From NCBI GenBank assembly GCA_024500155.1, contig CM044874.1, positions 3,971,001-4,035,000 on the forward strand: a DNA stretch of 64,000 nucleotides, given 5' to 3'. The notes beneath the pieces are model-generated. The model had not been told where the DNA came from. It saw only the letters and a program-made list of their open reading frames with translations, and searched no databases. The DNA comes from Chenopodium formosanum. Its lineage: Eukaryota; Streptophyta; Magnoliopsida; Caryophyllales; Amaranthaceae. How positions within the stretch are numbered: position 1 is the stretch's first letter; each line of letters starts with the position of its first letter. Positions 48,022 through 59,657 of the stretch are shown in pieces. The position numbers and the translations under genes are program-made.

Positions 48022-48230
48022 GAGCCTGTTCATATTTACTTAAATGAGCTGAACTGAACTGAACTGATTGAAAAGTTGATCTGAACTGAATAGAACTGAA
48101 CTAAATTGAACTTAACTAAATAGAAATGAAATGAATATTTTATAAGATAAGGAAATTAGGATCTTAATTGAATTGAACTGATTGGAGCTAAATTGAACTG
48201 AACTGAAATTAAGCTCAAGTGAACAGACCC
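48022..48230. mobile_element. PIF/Harbinger-type MITE, copy 2
   Basis: TTA at 48019-48021 and 48231-48233; ends GAGCCTGTTCATATTTACTT / AAGTGAACAGACCC. The interior is rich in GAACT pentamers. Confidence 0.85.
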
Positions 48231-48315
48231 TTAATTTCATAAAAAAGCTTAAATAGTACAGATTTATCCTACGTACTTACGTATTTATATTTCATTTCAA
48301 CAAAACATAACAAAA

Positions 48316-48353
<38 letters not shown>

Positions 48354-48368
48354 AAGATGAGGTACAAG

Positions 48369-49426
48369 TAGACCTGGCAAATGGGTCATTCGGGTCAGGT
48401 ATGGGTTGGGTTATTTCGGGTCGGGTCAAGTTCGGGTCGAGTCGGGTCATTTTGGGTCAACCGATAATCGAGTCGGGTCATTTTGGGTCAACCGATAATC
48501 GAGTCGGGTTGGGTATCGGGTCAACACTTCGGGTCGAGTTCGGGTCGGTTCAGTTTGGGTCGGGTCAATTTTCGGGTCGGGTCAGGTCAATTTTCGTTCA
48601 ACTTCGGGTCGGGTCAACTTCTAGTAGAGTCATATTCGGGTGATTCATTGGGTTAAATTCAACTCTGTATATATATTTATTTATTAATTTTTGACGAAAA
48701 ACTCACTATATTTATTAAGGCTGTTTTTTTCATGAATTATAGTAATTGTTTGACTTTTATTAACCCTTTTTTTTGTGTGTGTTTACAATTTTAGACTGAG
48801 AATCACATTTAGGATCTCCTGAAACTAAGAGGGATGCTCTAACTAATTGAGTTATACCTCACTCTCTTATTGATCTTGGTTTCAATACGTACTTTTATTA
48901 TCATTGTCATTGTTGTAATAATTACTTTGAATTATTCTTATACCCCCCCCCCCCCGGTCCCAAATTACTCTTAACAATTTGACATTTTGCACTATTCACA
49001 CATCTCACTTTGACCATCTTTTTTAGCTATTATATGAAAGTCAATGTAGTCATGTAAGATGTTGTTGGGTCTATTTTAATGTATAATTTCCTAATATAAA
49101 CTTTTTATAACTTATATAATTATTTACTAAAAGAAGTTAAAGGTCGGGTCATTTACGGGGCGGGTCAACTTCGGGTCTCGGGTCAACTTCGGGTCGGGTC
49201 GTTTCGGGTCTCGGGTCAACTTTGGGTCGGGTCATCTCAGGTCGGGTCGTTTCGGGTTGGGTCATTTCGGGTTTCGGGTCAAGGTCGGGTCAGTTCCACT
49301 TCGGGTCGGGTATGGGTCGGGTCGGGTTAATTCGGGCTTTGGGTCAATTTCGGGTCACTGGTTTCGGGTCATGGGTCAGGTCATTCGGGTCGGGTCATCG
49401 GGCCTGGGTCAGGATTGCCAGGTCTA
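48369..49426. mobile_element. hAT-2: non-autonomous hAT element
   Basis: Ends TAGACCTGGCAAATGGG / CAGGATTGCCAGGTCTA with a perfect 8-bp TSD GGTACAAG (48361-48368 and 49427-49434). Long arrays of degenerate GGGTC/CGGGT pentamers fill both ends, and an AT-rich centre has a C-run at 48946-48955. The ORFs in the arrays are repeat translations. Confidence 0.93.
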
Positions 49427-49559
49427 GGTACAAGGAGGAATTATGAGCAAAATTAAAAATTTCTAACAATTGGTTGGAAAATTAATGTAATAGTATTAGC
49501 CATTACGATGCCAGGGGATGATCCCAAGTTATATACTTTATTATTGAAAATTTATAGAC

Positions 49560-50035
49560 TTTTTGTCGGAAACTATCTTTTAAAAGCAATTTTTTTATGG
49601 GAAACTAGTTACGGAGTAATAAAATAAAATAAAATAAATATTGTAAGAAACTACCTACTAAAACAAAAAATACTACTTCCGTTTTTTTAGATGACGCGTT
49701 TTTTTAGATGACACGTTTTGACTTTAGCACTATTCACACACTTCCCTTTGACCGTATTTTGTGATTTATATGTAATGAAAAATATAGTCATGCGGGATCT
49801 TGTTAGATTCATCACGATGTATATTTTTCAAAATATCGATTTTTTTTAACTTTTTGGTAATCGATAATCAAAGGTAGGACTTTTTTGTCAAAAACTACCT
49901 AATAAAGCCCAGATTTAGTGAAAAACTACCTAATAAAAAAATGTCGTAAAAAACTACCTAACAAAAGGTAAAATGTTGTAAGAAACTACCTAATAAAATA
50001 GTTAATTGTTGTAAAATACTACCTCCGCTGGAAAT
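49560..50035. repeat. AAACTACCTAATAAAA repeats around a mariner-like fragment
   Basis: At least five irregular copies of AAACTACCTAAYAAAA. Between them, 49680-49860 resembles one end of a Tc1/mariner MITE (GTTTTTTTAGATGACRCG twice, then TTGACTTTAGCACTATTC). Borders unclear. Confidence 0.5.
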
Positions 50036-50176
50036 CCACCATTGACCTACCTCAAAACACCCCCAAAATCACCGCTTTTTACCCCAAAACCAACACAACC
50101 TATTTGAAATTGCCTTCACCAAGCCGAAACAACCTTCCAATCCCAAAAACCACCACTTCTAACATTATATTATCAG

Positions 50177-50358
50177 TAGAGGTGATAAAAATTTTGGGTC
50201 GGGTTGAGCCTTAACATAATATCTCGTGCCTAAACCCGGAAAATGTAACGGGTTTTTCAAAGGGGTTTGGATTTTTAACAAAAAATACATTTTTAGGTTT
50301 GCCCAAACCCGCCCTATTTTCGGGTTGGATCAGGTCGGGTCGAATTTGATCACTTCTA
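50177..50358. mobile_element. Small hAT-like element (hAT-4)
   Basis: Ends TAGAGGTGATAAAAATTT / AAATTTGATCACTTCTA-type, with GGGTCGGGT motifs inside both ends; flanks ATTATCAG / ATTATATG agree only partly. Confidence 0.5.
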
Positions 50359-50988
50359 ATTATATGTTCTTTATTAATATTACGGATATTCTTTAGATAT
50401 GTATACAGAACATAAAATTGGAATTTTTTATTTTTATTTTTATATGTTCTTTACAAAGAAGAAAAAAAAAAAAATTAATAGGGTACCCACGGAACATCAT
50501 GCATCCGCCTCTATAGAAAAAATTTCACTCAGAATTAAACTACTAATAGCCTAGACAAGGTGAATTCAAGATTATTGATGTCACTATATATATATTTACT
50601 ACGAGTACATCTTGATGTTTATATGTTAAAAACTAATCCCTCCCCTGGCACGATTACTTCAATTTTGCTTACTGTCTGCCTTCTTATTCTTCTAGTATTT
50701 TGCTTGTTTAATAGTAGTACAAATTCAAGTATTGAAGCTAACATCGTGCAACAATAACCCTAGAAAGAACGGAAGAAGCTGCAGCAGTGCAGCCCTCTTC
50801 ATACCCACCTGCTTAAGAAATTTATACAGTAAGAGGTGTAAATCTATCTAAATATATATGAGTACGAATGTTGTTATCCTATCCATAGTCGAATTGGACA
50901 TAAACAACGCATTCTTTTCGACAATGTGTATTACACTTGTCAAAAGCGGACTTCATTCTTTGCTGCGAGTGTGTGATCCAAGACAATA
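50359..50988. other. Distal upstream part of unit D
   Basis: 50540-50830 matches 41440-41740 and 38590-38770 of the other units (for example GCCTTCTTATTCTTCTAGTA). A short ORF from 50858 is not a recognised gene. Confidence 0.5.
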
Positions 50989-51744
50989 TGTTATATGTGT
51001 GTCTCGAATGCTCCATGTTGATATATGCTTTAGTATTATGGTGTTTGGAGCTTTTAGCAAAGAAGCATGGAAAGGGCTGACTTAAAATGATCATATCTCA
51101 AGATCTAGAAGTGATATTGAGATGATTCAAGTTGGAGGTGATAGCTCTTCTAAAGAGCTTTCCAATGACTGGTCATAAGCTTGATTTGGTTAAGAATCGA
51201 GGGATTTATGACTGTTTAAAGAAGTGTTGTCCGCGCAGGGGGAGTTCGACCGAACCATTTAATAGGTTCGGTCGAACCTTTTGGCAGAACTGATGCTCTT
51301 TTGATTTCTAGAGTAGATTCGGTCGAACCTATGGAGATGTGACCGAACCACACTAAGTTCGACCGAACTCTGGGTAGGTTCGGTCGAACCTTCGAGCCCC
51401 TGTTCCAGTGCTGCGATTTCTTCTTATTTTGCTCAGGATGTAATCTTAACCGTTGATTCATCTTGCACTATATATACTCTTGTTTTTCATTGTAGAGAAG
51501 ATGAGAGAGAAACACAAGTGAGATTTAGACCTTAAATTAGCTCACCAAGAACACCATCTTTCTCCATTGTAATTCTTCCTCCATTGAAGAGTAATACAAG
51601 CTCCAATCTCCCCAAAAGTGGATGTAGCTCATTTTTTAGTGAACCACTATAAATCTTGTGTGTTATATTTTGTTCATTTTTAATTGCTTTCTCATTTAGC
51701 TTTGCATTGTTCCTCAATCAAATTCAAAGTCCCAAAAAAGGTCT
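50989..51744 (+). mobile_element. Solo LTR split by the gypsy element (left part)
   Basis: Starts TGTTATATGTG; the last 12 bases (to ...CATAACA) are at 59641-59652, after the gypsy element. TSD CAATA at 50984-50988 and 59653-59657. Together about 768 bp. It holds a set of GGTTCGGTCGAACC-type palindromes (51245-51392), a TATA-like CTATATATACTC (51469) and a copia-like LTR tail. No internal region remains. Confidence 0.8.
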
Positions 51745-51944
51745 TGTTTAGGCCTAGTCCATTGTCCTAAGCCCGGTGAGCTGGAATTACGAAAATACCC
51801 CTCCATGATCCAACCCATCATTAGTCAGAGCAAAGTATGGATTTACCCCTAATCTGTCCAATTAAGTACAGCTTCTGCCACCTGAAAGTACATCTATAAA
51901 TAGCTCTCCAATCATTTGATGATGGTAACTTTTTCCTAATTCTC

Positions 51945-53246
51945 ATGTGGGAAGTGTTAGAGAAGCCAAGTACCCAAAAGCCTGTTGTCATGGACATTGA
52001 TAGAGGGGAAACTTGGATGGATCAAATCATTCAATGCTTAAAGGGGGAGCTTCCCGAGGACACCCCCGACTTCAAAGTGATCAAAAAGCGGAGTGAGTGG
52101 TTCTTACTTCATGATGGGATCCTCTACAAAAAATCCTTTACTCACCCGTTGCTGAAGTGCATAACCCCGGAGGAGGGAAATTATGTACTTAGAGAAATTC
52201 ATGAGGGGGCATGCGGTAGCCATCAGGGTGGAAGGACTATAGTTGGAAAAGCGCTAAGGGCCGGATTCTATTCGCCAACCCTGAGGGATGATGCTGCCAG
52301 AATTGTCAAGAAGTGTGAAAAATACCAAAGGTTCGCTGACATGCCCCATGTTCCGGCCAATGCACTCACAAGTATTCAGTCAGTCCTACCCTTTGATTGT
52401 TGGGGCATGGACATCCTAGGACCATCCCCGTAGCCTCAGGGCAAAGGAAATTTCTGATAGTAGCGGTGGATTACTTCACCAAGTGGGTTGAGGCTGAGCC
52501 AGTGGCAACAATAACTTATAAGCAAGTCCAGAAGTTCATTTGGAGGAATATCATCACCCGCTTCGGGGTACCCCGCATCTTAATCTCAGATAATGGCCGG
52601 CAATTCAACAGTAGGCCAACCATAGAGTATTGTGGGCGTTTTGGAATCAAGACAAGGTTTTCAGCAGTGTGCCGACCCCAGACCAATGGCCAAGCAGAGG
52701 CGGCAAACAAAACAATATTAAAAGGGTTAAAGACAATGCTGGAAGGTACGAAGGGATCTTGGGTGGATGACTTGCCCGGGGTTCTTATGGTCCATTCGTA
52801 CCACAGTCAAGGAAGCTACGGGGCAAACTCCTTTTGCCTTAGTATATGGAAGTGATGCGGTACTCCCTGTGGAAGTTGGGATCCCATCCCCCAGGGTTAC
52901 CTTCTATGACCCCGACCGGAATGATCAGCTGAAGCCCATGGCCTTAGACTTACTCCCAGAGATAAGGGGAGATGCTTTGCTTCGCTCTATAGCATACAAG
53001 CAAAGGATAACTCGTTATTTCAACAAAAAAGTCAAGGCAAGGCCCCTAGTTGAAGGTGATTGGGTGCTCCGAAAATGTGAGGCTGCGGGCAAGCCCCCGG
53101 CATTGGGCAAGCTAAGCCCTAATTGGGAAGGGCCCTACAAGATTACAGAGGTAGTCCGCCCGGGAACCTTTCGCTTACAAACCCCTGATGGCAAGGTCCT
53201 CCCTCAGCCATGGAATGCAGACAACCTCCGCAGGTTTTATGTGTAA
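51945..53246 (+). pseudogene. pol: Gypsy integrase remnant
   Basis: An N-terminal zinc-binding part has His pair and first Cys, but the second Cys is Tyr (KKCEKYQRF, about 52311-52335). The catalytic core has D (GMDILGP), D (ISDNGRQF) and E (NGQAEAANK). The C-terminal GPY module (WEGPYKITEV) ends NLRRFYV with a stop. Two compensating frameshifts (near 52430 and 52788) break the frame. The upstream pol domains are deleted. Confidence 0.88.
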
Positions 53247-53589
53247 ACGCATCTTCATCACAATGATGCCCTATGGGCAATAAGAGACGATGCTAGGAGA
53301 TCAACTTCAATATAGCGCATCATTGTAATGACTTTCATACTTTTGTTAATATAATGAAAAACCTCCGGTTGAGATGTTTGCCCCATTTATTTTGCATTTG
53401 TTATTTACTTAGTTTATTTTTGAAACTTTTATATCGCTCATTAGCATAGCCAACGTTCATTTAATAGCACCGCATGCCGAGCATAAGGCATTTTGGTTCG
53501 CTAACACTAAAGTTTGTTCCAATGTTTGGGGCAAGATGCTAGCCTATACTCAAGCATTTGAGATAGTGTCCTAGCCGAAAGATCACTCA

Positions 53590-53885
53590 TAACTTGGGGC
53601 TCGTTTAGCCCCCAGCCTAATTTAGAAGGTTGGAAAAACATAACTCTTATAACTTGGGGCTTATGTTAGCCCCAAAATCGTTTTCACTTTGTTATAACAA
53701 GCAGGGATAGCTTAGCTCTCCTATCACTCGTAAATTGGGGCTCGTCTATCCCCTAGTCCGTTTACTTAGTTAAATTATAACTTGGGGCTCGTTTAGTCCC
53801 CGGATGTTCACACAAATCACGTCCTTACAAAAATAACATAAGGCTCGTTTAGCCCTCGTTTATGCCTAAGTTACTTGAAAAGCCT
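53590..53885 (+). repeat. GGGGCTCGTTTAGCCCC palindromic repeats
   Basis: About five copies of AACTTGGGGCTCGTTTAGCC or close variants, each a small hairpin. Similar copies recur just before the PPT (58965-59045). Confidence 0.7.
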
Positions 53886-54122
53886 AGGGGCTTCTTTTTG
53901 GCCCCTAGGGGTGAGTGAGCAAGAAAAAAACAAGTATTAAACAAAGCAAGCTGGAGTAAGAGCACATGAAATCTACTTCAAATAAGAAAAACAAAGGCAA
54001 AGGCTAAAGGTGCAAATATACAAACCGAGTTAGAAATTCAAAAGTTCCAACAAAAATATCACAAGTCTCACAAAAGAAAATACATCCTAAGAGAAATCAT
54101 TCAAAGCCAAGGGCTGGAGAAG

Positions 54123-56538
54123 CTACTCCTCGGTCATACCCTCCTCAGCGAGCAGCTTCCTCTGCTCCTCCTCATCGGCCTCCCGAACGAGGTCCTTGAT
54201 CTTGCCTCGTACCTTAGGGTACGAATCCTGGAGACCGAAAGAGATAAAAGCAACCTGCATATGAGTCAGGGCATCCTCTATCCCCACCTCAAAGGCTACA
54301 TATCCAATCTCAGACTGGTAATCGAAACAAGCCGGAGACTTCTTCCATTCAGCAATCACCTCCTCCTGACTTTGCTCCACCTTCCTCTGAGCCTCAGCAA
54401 GGTCACTCTTCATCTGGGCCAGCTCGTCCTTCCTCTCCTTCAGCTCTTTGGCGATCAACTCCTTCTCTTCATTAGCCTCCTTGAGCTGAGTCTCAAGGGC
54501 TTGAATGCGGGATGTCCCGGCCTCCTGAGCATCAGCAAGCTCCTTCTTGGCCGTCTTCACCGTCTTCCGAGCCGAGTTAAGCTCCTCCTTGAGGCCATGG
54601 ATCTCGGTCCTTGCCTTTGAAAGCTCAGCTCGGAGACCCTCAACATCTTGCATGCCCCCCCTCCTGTACTCCTCGGCGAGCACACTCAAAGTCATGCCGG
54701 CCTACATTTTCAAAAAGACAAGAAGATGATGGTTAGATGCAACCAAAATAAAGATAGAGAAAATTTGATGTTGTGTAGCAAAATATACCTTCAAGACGCC
54801 ATCAAAGGCCGAGGAGATAGCCTTGTTGGGATCCCTCTTCACCACCTCTATATCCTTCGCCGAAGGGAATCGGACCATGGTTTGCTTAACCGTCTTCTTC
54901 CGACCCCTCTTTGTGATGCCGAGGAGAGAGTCGGGAAAGTAAGGAGTCATGTCCTCGTAATCTTCCCCCCCTTCTTCCTCGCTCTCCTCTTCTCGGGGTT
55001 GCTTTCCTCGATCCCCAAAGCCCTTGGCCTCCAGAAGCTCGATGTAAGTGGAGTCGGTCGGGGAGACAAGCTGAGACCCCAGAGCATCTATCTCCATGTT
55101 GGAGGTGGCCTGGGAGGATCCTTCTCCCCTCCAAGCCGTTTTCCTCCTCAACTTGGAATTCTTTGGGTTTTAAAAGAACAAATCACAAGTGAAGTTAGTA
55201 AAAAAGCAACATTTCATAAAACCAACTTCAAAGAAGGAGGCATACCTGGGGAGGGGGAGGAATGCTCATGTCCCCCTTCCTCATGGAGGACTTGACCTTT
55301 GCAGCTCGAGAGTTCACTTCTGACATCTTCTTCTGAAATCTCTTTGCCAACTGCTTGAAAGCAACACCTGAAATCATCATTTGCACTAATATGTTAGTGA
55401 ACAACAAGGCCCAGGAGAAAGCATAGAAGTGGAAAAAACATAAGTAAACAAAAATAAATCCTACCACTATCATAGGTGTGGCTCAAGCCCACCACACTCA
55501 AAAACCGCTCTTTCTGAAAGTGTTTATCCTTCAAAATCCACATGGTTGGAAGCTGATCTCTTTGGACCCTCTTTCCTTATAGGATTGCAACCAAACAGCC
55601 GTCACGGCCTCATCAACCTCCATGGCAGGAACATTGTAGTTCAAGCCAACCCTAGGCACTCCGCTATGATCTCGGGGAACCCTCCAACCCCCAGCATGGT
55701 AAATGAAGAGAAAATTGTGGTGAAAGCCCTTCTGACTCGTGGGTTTAGTGTTTATAGTAAGATAGAACTCCCTGTCGTGAAAAGCATACCACCCATGGTT
55801 ATCTACATTTCCTGGAGCTTCCTGGAGCCTATGTGTGTTTCTAAAAGCGGTCATGGTGCAAGGGGCTCCAAGTAGGCTACAAGTGGCTATGTACGCGTTT
55901 ATTGTCAACCAGGAGTTAGGAACAAGCTGAGTTATACTAAGGTTATACTCGATCAACAACTCCTCAACAAAAGGGTGTAGCAGAAATCTCAACCCGTTGT
56001 CCAAGCATTGCCTATATACAGCTATACACCCCGGGGGAGGGTTATCTACAGTGCTATCACCCCCAGGAGGGGAGATGAGAAAAGGCTCCCTAATGTGGTA
56101 CTTAGTCTGCAAATGTCTAGTACCCTCAGACAAAGACCTAAGCCAAGTAGTGGATGGGTGACACATAGAAGGGCTAACTCTCCTAACATAGGGTTTAAAA
56201 GTCACCGGCGCCCCAAGAGTAGCAGAAGTATCATCCTCACTTGACATTGTCACCACTCCGTCAATAAGCAATCTGTTCAAAGAACCCCTAGGAGTCGGTT
56301 CACGTGCAAGAGAAACTTCCCAAGGGGAAGGAGGCAAAAAATAATCAAAGCCTAAATCATGCTCGGGGGGTGGGGATGGCACACATGGATAAGGCACACC
56401 CAAGGGAACAGAAGAATCAACACTACTACCAATTACATTTGTTACAAGTACTCCCCCTGCCCAGATTTCCTTAGACAAATCATAAGATGAAGGGCCGGGG
56501 AGAGAGTCAAGGTAATCTTGAGTCGCTTGGTCGTTCAT
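54123..56538 (-). CDS. Four-exon antisense gene of the Tat-type gypsy element (frameshifted)
   Basis: Exon 1 is 56538-55465, exon 2 is 55367-55246, exon 3 is 55160-54789 and exon 4 is 54701-54123. All junctions are GT-AG and the phases match, which supports a spliced gene of about 715 codons. Exon 1 reads MNDQATQDYLDS, then an LHPFVEELLIEYNLS / NHGWYAFHDREFYLT domain that resembles the plant 'putative gypsy type transposon' family (PF04195, from memory). Exon 3 is acidic and basic by turns; exon 4 is a long heptad-rich coiled coil (residues about 10-120 of the exon). The frame shifts within 55564-55581; after it the second frame continues (WILKDKHFQKERFL) to the donor. The function of these antisense proteins is unknown. 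Confidence 0.75.
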
Positions 56539-56979
56539 GATACATGCATAGCTCAACTCAAGACTACCCCAAGGAATTCTCAATGTACATACAAAAATAC
56601 AACAGGCGTACCTCTAAGCCTAACATCATCAAAAGCGCAGCCGAGGAACAAGCAAGCATACAAGGAAAAAGTAGCAAACAATTACTAAGCATGGAGACAT
56701 GATACTTAGGGAATAAAAACTAAGTACGGGAGACTCACCAACTAATCAGAGAGGACGAAAGGATTTCTCGAGGCAAAATCAAGTGCGCCCCGGAGAGAAA
56801 TACTCCTGAAATGTCAAACAAAAAATTCAAGTGTTAGAATTATCAAAAGAGTCAAGGGTGATGCCTAGCTGAAGTACTCTTGCAACATGAACAAGAAGTG
56901 TCAAGAGTTAATAAAAAAAAAAAAAAAAAAAATTAAACCCCAGCCTCGCCTAGGGGTAATAGGTCAAGCGTGCAGCCAC

Positions 56980-58125
56980 CCTCTCAGCATACCCGATAAC
57001 CCCTTCGGCCTAGCGCGCTAAGCTCTCGGTCTTCATCACACTCTACCTCTCAAAAATCACCAAGAAAAATCCTAAGTAAATATTCCCTATCATCACCCGT
57101 CTTAAGGGATGGGCCATCTCCTAAGCACAACACTCCCCTTCAGCGTCTCTCTTCACTACCTCAGAAGACCCGAGCAGGTCGAAAGCCCAGCCATGCTGAG
57201 CAAGCCATCAACACGCAAGGATAGGACCTTAGCATGATGTTCTATCCTTTCGTCCCAGTGACTGATAAGCCCTCGGCCGACCTTTTACCCTTTCAGTTTT
57301 TGTCACACCGAGCTCTCGGCATTATGACGCAACACACAAAAATCCAAAAAAATTTCCCAAGTCAAAGCCCGGAAAATCAGCTCACACCTCTCTCAGCACT
57401 TGCTTACCACTCTCGGCATCTACCTCTCATTAGACCCGTCTTGCTCTGTCACTTCTCCTTGCCTAAGTGCCGAGGGCTAGGGGTAATTCCCTCAAACACA
57501 ATCTCAAAAAATCACCTTAACTAACATATGCCTATAGCAAGGCATATCCCACGCGCAGCCAAGGGCGTAATGATTCTTTGTCGCACCATAACCCCCTCGG
57601 CCCGCAAAATAAAACCTCACTCAAAACACTCCCTCTCTCCGACTTATATCACCTCACCCAATTATAATCTTCTAAGCACAAAAAATCACAAGTAAAAACC
57701 CAAAACCTCACCTCACTCAACACCTCGGGTTTTCACTTAAGCATACACTCGAAAAAAAACACTCACAGCTCTCGGTCTTAGACTCTTGACCCCCTCGGCC
57801 TCGCAGCCAGCCCTCGGCCTTGCACCGAATCCCCCCTTCGGATCCCTCGGCCTGCAGCTCACACTCCCTCAGCATAGCTCGCATCCCTCGGCATAGCTTA
57901 CCCCCCTCGGACTGCGCACAGGCCCTCGGCAACATCGTCCTACCCCGTCGGTCTTCTCTCAGGGATAGACCCGCAACAGGTCGAGAGACTAGTTTTCCCA
58001 CCCTCGCGCGCGTGAAAGCCCTCAGCCAAGGCAGCTACCCCCTCGGCCAGGGCAGCTACTCCCTCAGCTGGGCGAGAACCCCCCTCGGCCTCCTCTAGAT
58101 CCCTCGGCCTTCTCATCTCTCCTCA
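56980..58125. repeat. CCCTCGGC-rich region upstream of the antisense gene
   Basis: More than 15 copies of CCCTCGGC(C/A) or close variants, densest at 57770-58110, spaced 15-40 bp. On the antisense strand, where it would precede the gene, the motif reads GCCGAGGG. No ORF here is convincing. 58126-58960 has no features seen. Confidence 0.6.
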
Positions 58126-59131
58126 CCCCATCATACCCGAAAATATTTCAAAAAAAAAAACCTTGCTGAAATTCAAATACCCCCAGCCGAAATTCGACTG
58201 CCTTCACACGCCCAAACATCAAAATTCGAAAATTATTAAAATCCCAGATTCAATTCGTATTACCCTTGAAAATTCAGAAAAATCCTCAAGCGTTTATGAT
58301 TAATTTCGGCTGGGCGTAACCATTCTACCTCGGGATTCAGTCAATTCATAGTTCAAATATGTATACCCCTAGGTGAAATCAAAATTTCAGAAATTGCAAG
58401 TACATAAACGCCTAAACATGCTTTCGGATCTACAAATTCGAATCAAAAGTGAAGAATTTTCACATACCTCTTGAAGATCTTGATGAACTTGGATGAACTT
58501 GTTGATATGAAATTAGGTGATGTGACTTGAACACTCAAACTCTCAAGAACTTGGGAGAAAATTGGGAGAATTTTTTGAGAATTTCTCTAAGGCAAATGAG
58601 AAAAGTGAGAAGCAAATGCAAGTACAGTGGGAGTTCACATGTCCAAGCTAAGGAGATGGCAACTCCTCAAAACCCTGGTTCAAATGGGCCTAAGTAATGC
58701 TTGAGCCTAGAAAGTCACCATTGAAGGATTAAGCTTAATTACCAGCTTAATTAGCAGGGAATCATCATCAGACTATCTCTAGAAATCCCTAGCTCGGTCA
58801 AAATTGGAAACAAGACATGCCCTCAGCAAAATACTTGGGGCTCGGTCTGAAGAAAATATTCTGAAATGGAAATTTCATCAGTTACCCCTAAGCCATCATC
58901 AGGCTTAACTCTCAAAACTGCTCAATCATCTGAATTAAAGTACTTTCTATGCATTGCTTGGGGCTGGTTTTCACCCTTGCAAGTCGCTTGGGGCTCTTTT
59001 TAGCCCTCAGATACCCTTGGGGCTCATTTTAGCCCTCAGGTACACCTCGGGATTTACTTCAACATATGTGACAACTTCTTTCATCTCTACTCCGCGTGAT
59101 ATCCGAACTTCATGCGATCTCGTTCCCACAT

Positions 59132-59147
59132 CACGCGTGGGGCTAAA
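59132..59147 (+). other. Polypurine tract of the gypsy element
   Basis: CACGCGTGGGGCTAAA abuts the 3' LTR start TGTTTAGGCC. Confidence 0.7.
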
Positions 59148-59381
59148 TGTTTAGGCCTAGTCCATTGACCTAAGCCCGGTGAGCTGGAATTACGAAAATA
59201 CCCCTCCATGATCCAGCCCATCATTAGTCAGAGCAAAGTACGGATTTACCCCTAATCTGTCCAATTAAGTACAGCTTCTGCCACCTGAAAGTACATCTAT
59301 AAATAGCTCTCCAATCATTTGATGATGGTAACTTTTTCCTAATTCTCTAATTCTCTCTCTCTACTTTCTCTCTCTAAAGTA

Positions 59382-59413
<32 letters not shown>

Positions 59414-59635
59414 ACTTTCTCTCACCAGAAAGTACGTTCGCTGACTTAAGCATCGGAGGGGCTTTCCCGGGTCACACCCCCGGGGTAGTTAACCTTCTTT
59501 CTCTTTTGCAGGCCTAGCTCTCGGACAGCAAGGCATAGCTGAGGAAAATTCGGACATACATTGGACATAGTTCTAGGACATCTTGATTACCCTTACTACC
59601 CTAAGACTCCCAGGAGCATTCTGTTTCCATAAACA
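59148..59635 (+). repeat. 3' LTR of the gypsy element
   Basis: 488 bp, TGTTTAGGCCTAGTCC to CCATAAACA. It contains a CT microsatellite (59344-59434) and a TATA-like CTATAAATAGC (about 59297). Its first 200 bp are almost identical to 51745-51944. Confidence 0.9.
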
Positions 59636-59657
59636 GGTCCTATTTCATAACACAATA

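Larger units (their letters stand above)
51745..59635 (+). mobile_element. Deleted Ty3/gypsy element with an antisense gene
   Basis: 3' LTR complete (59148-59635). The 5' LTR is cut to its first 200 bp (51745-51944) and fused to the integrase region, so gag, protease, RT and RNase H are gone. TSD GGTCT (51740-51744) / GGTCC (59636-59640). A long region between integrase and 3' LTR with an extra antisense gene is typical of the Tat lineage. Confidence 0.88.

Noticed and set aside
48401..49446. ORFs with GSGQFG-like repeats
   Set aside because: Translations of GGGTC pentamer arrays in hAT-2.
50858..51085. 75-residue ORF as a possible gene
   Set aside because: It crosses the left border and TSD of the split solo LTR, so the frame is accidental.
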